Source: Candidatus Poribacteria bacterium (GTDB taxonomy: Bacteria > Poribacteria > WGA-4E > WGA-3G). From it: a stretch of DNA of 5,280 bases. A program made the translations under genes and the position numbers. A model generated the notes under the pieces. It ran no database searches, had not been told where the DNA came from, and saw only the letters and a list, made by a program, of their open reading frames with translations. This document shows positions 4,287 to 5,280 of the stretch, piece after piece (positions within the stretch are counted from its first letter, which is position 1; each line of letters starts with the position of its first letter). Location: assembly GCA_009845505.1 (NCBI GenBank), contig VXZL01000377.1, forward strand, positions 1-5,280, in the 5' to 3' direction.

Positions 4287-5280
4287 CTAAAAACTATGAT
4301 ACCAAGCCGTCGTAACTTGAATACCTTTGCCAGACTCAAGGGCTTTGGCGACGTTAAATCGGAGAATAAAATCGTTTGCATTTGAACTCAAACCGTTAAT
4401 GTTAACAACAGTAACAGAATTCGCCCTGGCAAACTGTAAACCTATGCCGATACTCCCTTTCGGATCAAAGGTATACGCACTATCGGATACATCCCAGACC
4501 TGCCCTTCGTCAAGGAAGACAATGGCAAACAGATCTTTGGCAATGTTCCATCTGAATAGGTTAGACAAACGATAGTGATATTCAACGTTCAGCAGAAAGC
4601 CTCGGTCTCCCGTAAATGGGTATGGAGAAGCCGTATGTCCGCTTTCATAAGTTATTATACCATCAGACGCATTTTCTTGTCTATACCAAGGATACCCTCT
4701 GAGTCCGCCCATCCCACCAATCACAAATTGGCGTTGGATTGGAAGGGACGCATTGGAAAATCCGAATAGCAACCGAGTACGGATTTGGTTATATCCAAGC
4801 GGGAAGGCATACCGAAAGTGTAATTGCATACGTGTGAAATCAAAATCAGAACCGACAGCGGAATTGCTGTGTTCAACGAACAGCGTATTGTGCCAACCGA
4901 GCGTATTTTTTCGATTATGAAAATCGTATTGGAAGGTGACCCCCCGCATACGTCCGGGGGTTATGGGTGGGTTTTCTCTGATGCTGAGGCTTGATGTTAA
5001 ATTAGCAATAAACCAATCCGTGCTTTTCTGTAGACTGGCGTGCGATTCCGTAACCCCTGCCAGTCTGAACCAGTGGTTCGGCATAATCGGTGCCCACTGC
5101 AACGCGATTTCAGTACCTTGTCGTAGATAGTAATTCTGAAAGTCAGGGACACCAATAACGCGTTGCAAAATACTGTATCCGTTGTTGTAATCAAGAAAAT
5201 GCTCAGGCGCAACGACATCTGTCAATCGGTGAATTTGTGCCGTAAGTCCGAGGTTCCAGACGTACGGTGTTCCCCATTTC
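4287..5280 (-). CDS. Omp85-superfamily (BamA/TamA-like) outer-membrane barrel, C-terminal part
   Basis: The frame is open to the window edge; the TTG at 5225 is internal, since 18 more sense codons (K-W-G-T-P-Y-V-W-N-L-G-L-T-A-Q-I-H-R) precede it. About 330 residues are visible. They show alternating beta-strand patterns, the Omp85 hallmark G-G-M-G-G-L-R-G-Y (about 4692-4718, the LRGY/VRGF motif), a later F-L-D-E-G-Q-V-W-D strand (about 4491-4517) like the family's F-x-D-x-G motif, and a terminal W-Y-H-S-F ending in Phe, as in a BAM-recognised beta-signal. Known relatives insert outer-membrane proteins or move proteins or lipids across the outer membrane. Any POTRA domains would lie beyond the window, so the exact subtype is undecided (surface antigen D15/PF01103-like). 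A DUF4159 gene follows on the same strand after 81 nt. Confidence 0.87.
   Translation of the reverse strand, partial: KWGTPYVWNLGLTAQIHRLTDVVAPEHFLDYNNGYSILQRVIGVPDFQNYYLRQGTEIALQWAPIMPNHWFRLAGVTESHASLQKSTDWFIANLTSSLSIRENPPITPGRMRGVTFQYDFHNRKNTLGWHNTLFVEHSNSAVGSDFDFTRMQLHFRYAFPLGYNQIRTRLLFGFSNASLPIQRQFVIGGMGGLRGYPWYRQENASDGIITYESGHTASPYPFTGDRGFLLNVEYHYRLSNLFRWNIAKDLFAIVFLDEGQVWDVSDSAYTFDPKGSIGIGLQFARANSVTVVNINGLSSNANDFILRFNVAKALESGKGIQVTTAWYHSF

Noticed and set aside
5223..5225. TTG as start of the barrel gene
   Set aside because: The frame stays open with plausible barrel sequence to the window edge, and a signal peptide is lacking at this TTG.

Overview
The window looks like chromosomal DNA from an uncultured Gram-negative bacterium, most likely of the Candidatus Poribacteria type or a relative. 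This is inferred from gene content, with no database search: secreted LamG-fold proteins in tandem, a PhyH-family dioxygenase, a DUF4159 protein and an Omp85-family outer-membrane barrel. The barrel alone implies an outer membrane. No rRNA, tRNA, CRISPR array, transposase or phage gene was seen.

Layout, left to right. (1) Positions 1-276 (+) hold the C-terminal part of a GNAT acetyltransferase. (2) Positions 277-812 carry no convincing gene but are rich in structure. They contain a REPIN-like inverted pair of GTAG-headed palindromes (311-374), a good sigma70-type promoter (419-447), and three successive stem-loops (482-518, 546-624, 637-670) in what would be a leader of about 360 nt. (3) Two secreted LamG/concanavalin-like proteins (813-1643 and 1705-2523, +) are tandem paralogues, about 78% identical over residues 31-250 by hand count. 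Each is followed by a copy of the same intrinsic terminator (1659-1687 and 2530-2562). The duplicated unit is therefore gene plus terminator, and the first terminator copy carries a stem mismatch that the second lacks.

(4) The right half is on the minus strand. Reading in the direction of transcription, it holds an Omp85/BamA-TamA-like barrel (start beyond position 5280), a DUF4159 protein with a signal peptide (3477-4205) and a PhyH-type Fe(II)/2-oxoglutarate dioxygenase (2583-3356). The gaps are 81 and 120 nt. The barrel and DUF4159 genes may be co-transcribed; the dioxygenase may have its own weak promoter. The PhyH gene converges on the second LamG gene, and the 2530-2562 hairpin has T-rich flanks on both sides, so it can terminate both transcripts.

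Functionally, four of the six genes encode envelope or exported products (two LamG proteins, DUF4159, barrel). The acetyltransferase and the dioxygenase are probably cytoplasmic. No single pathway links them. The most unusual material is the non-coding block 311-670 and the gene-plus-terminator duplication.
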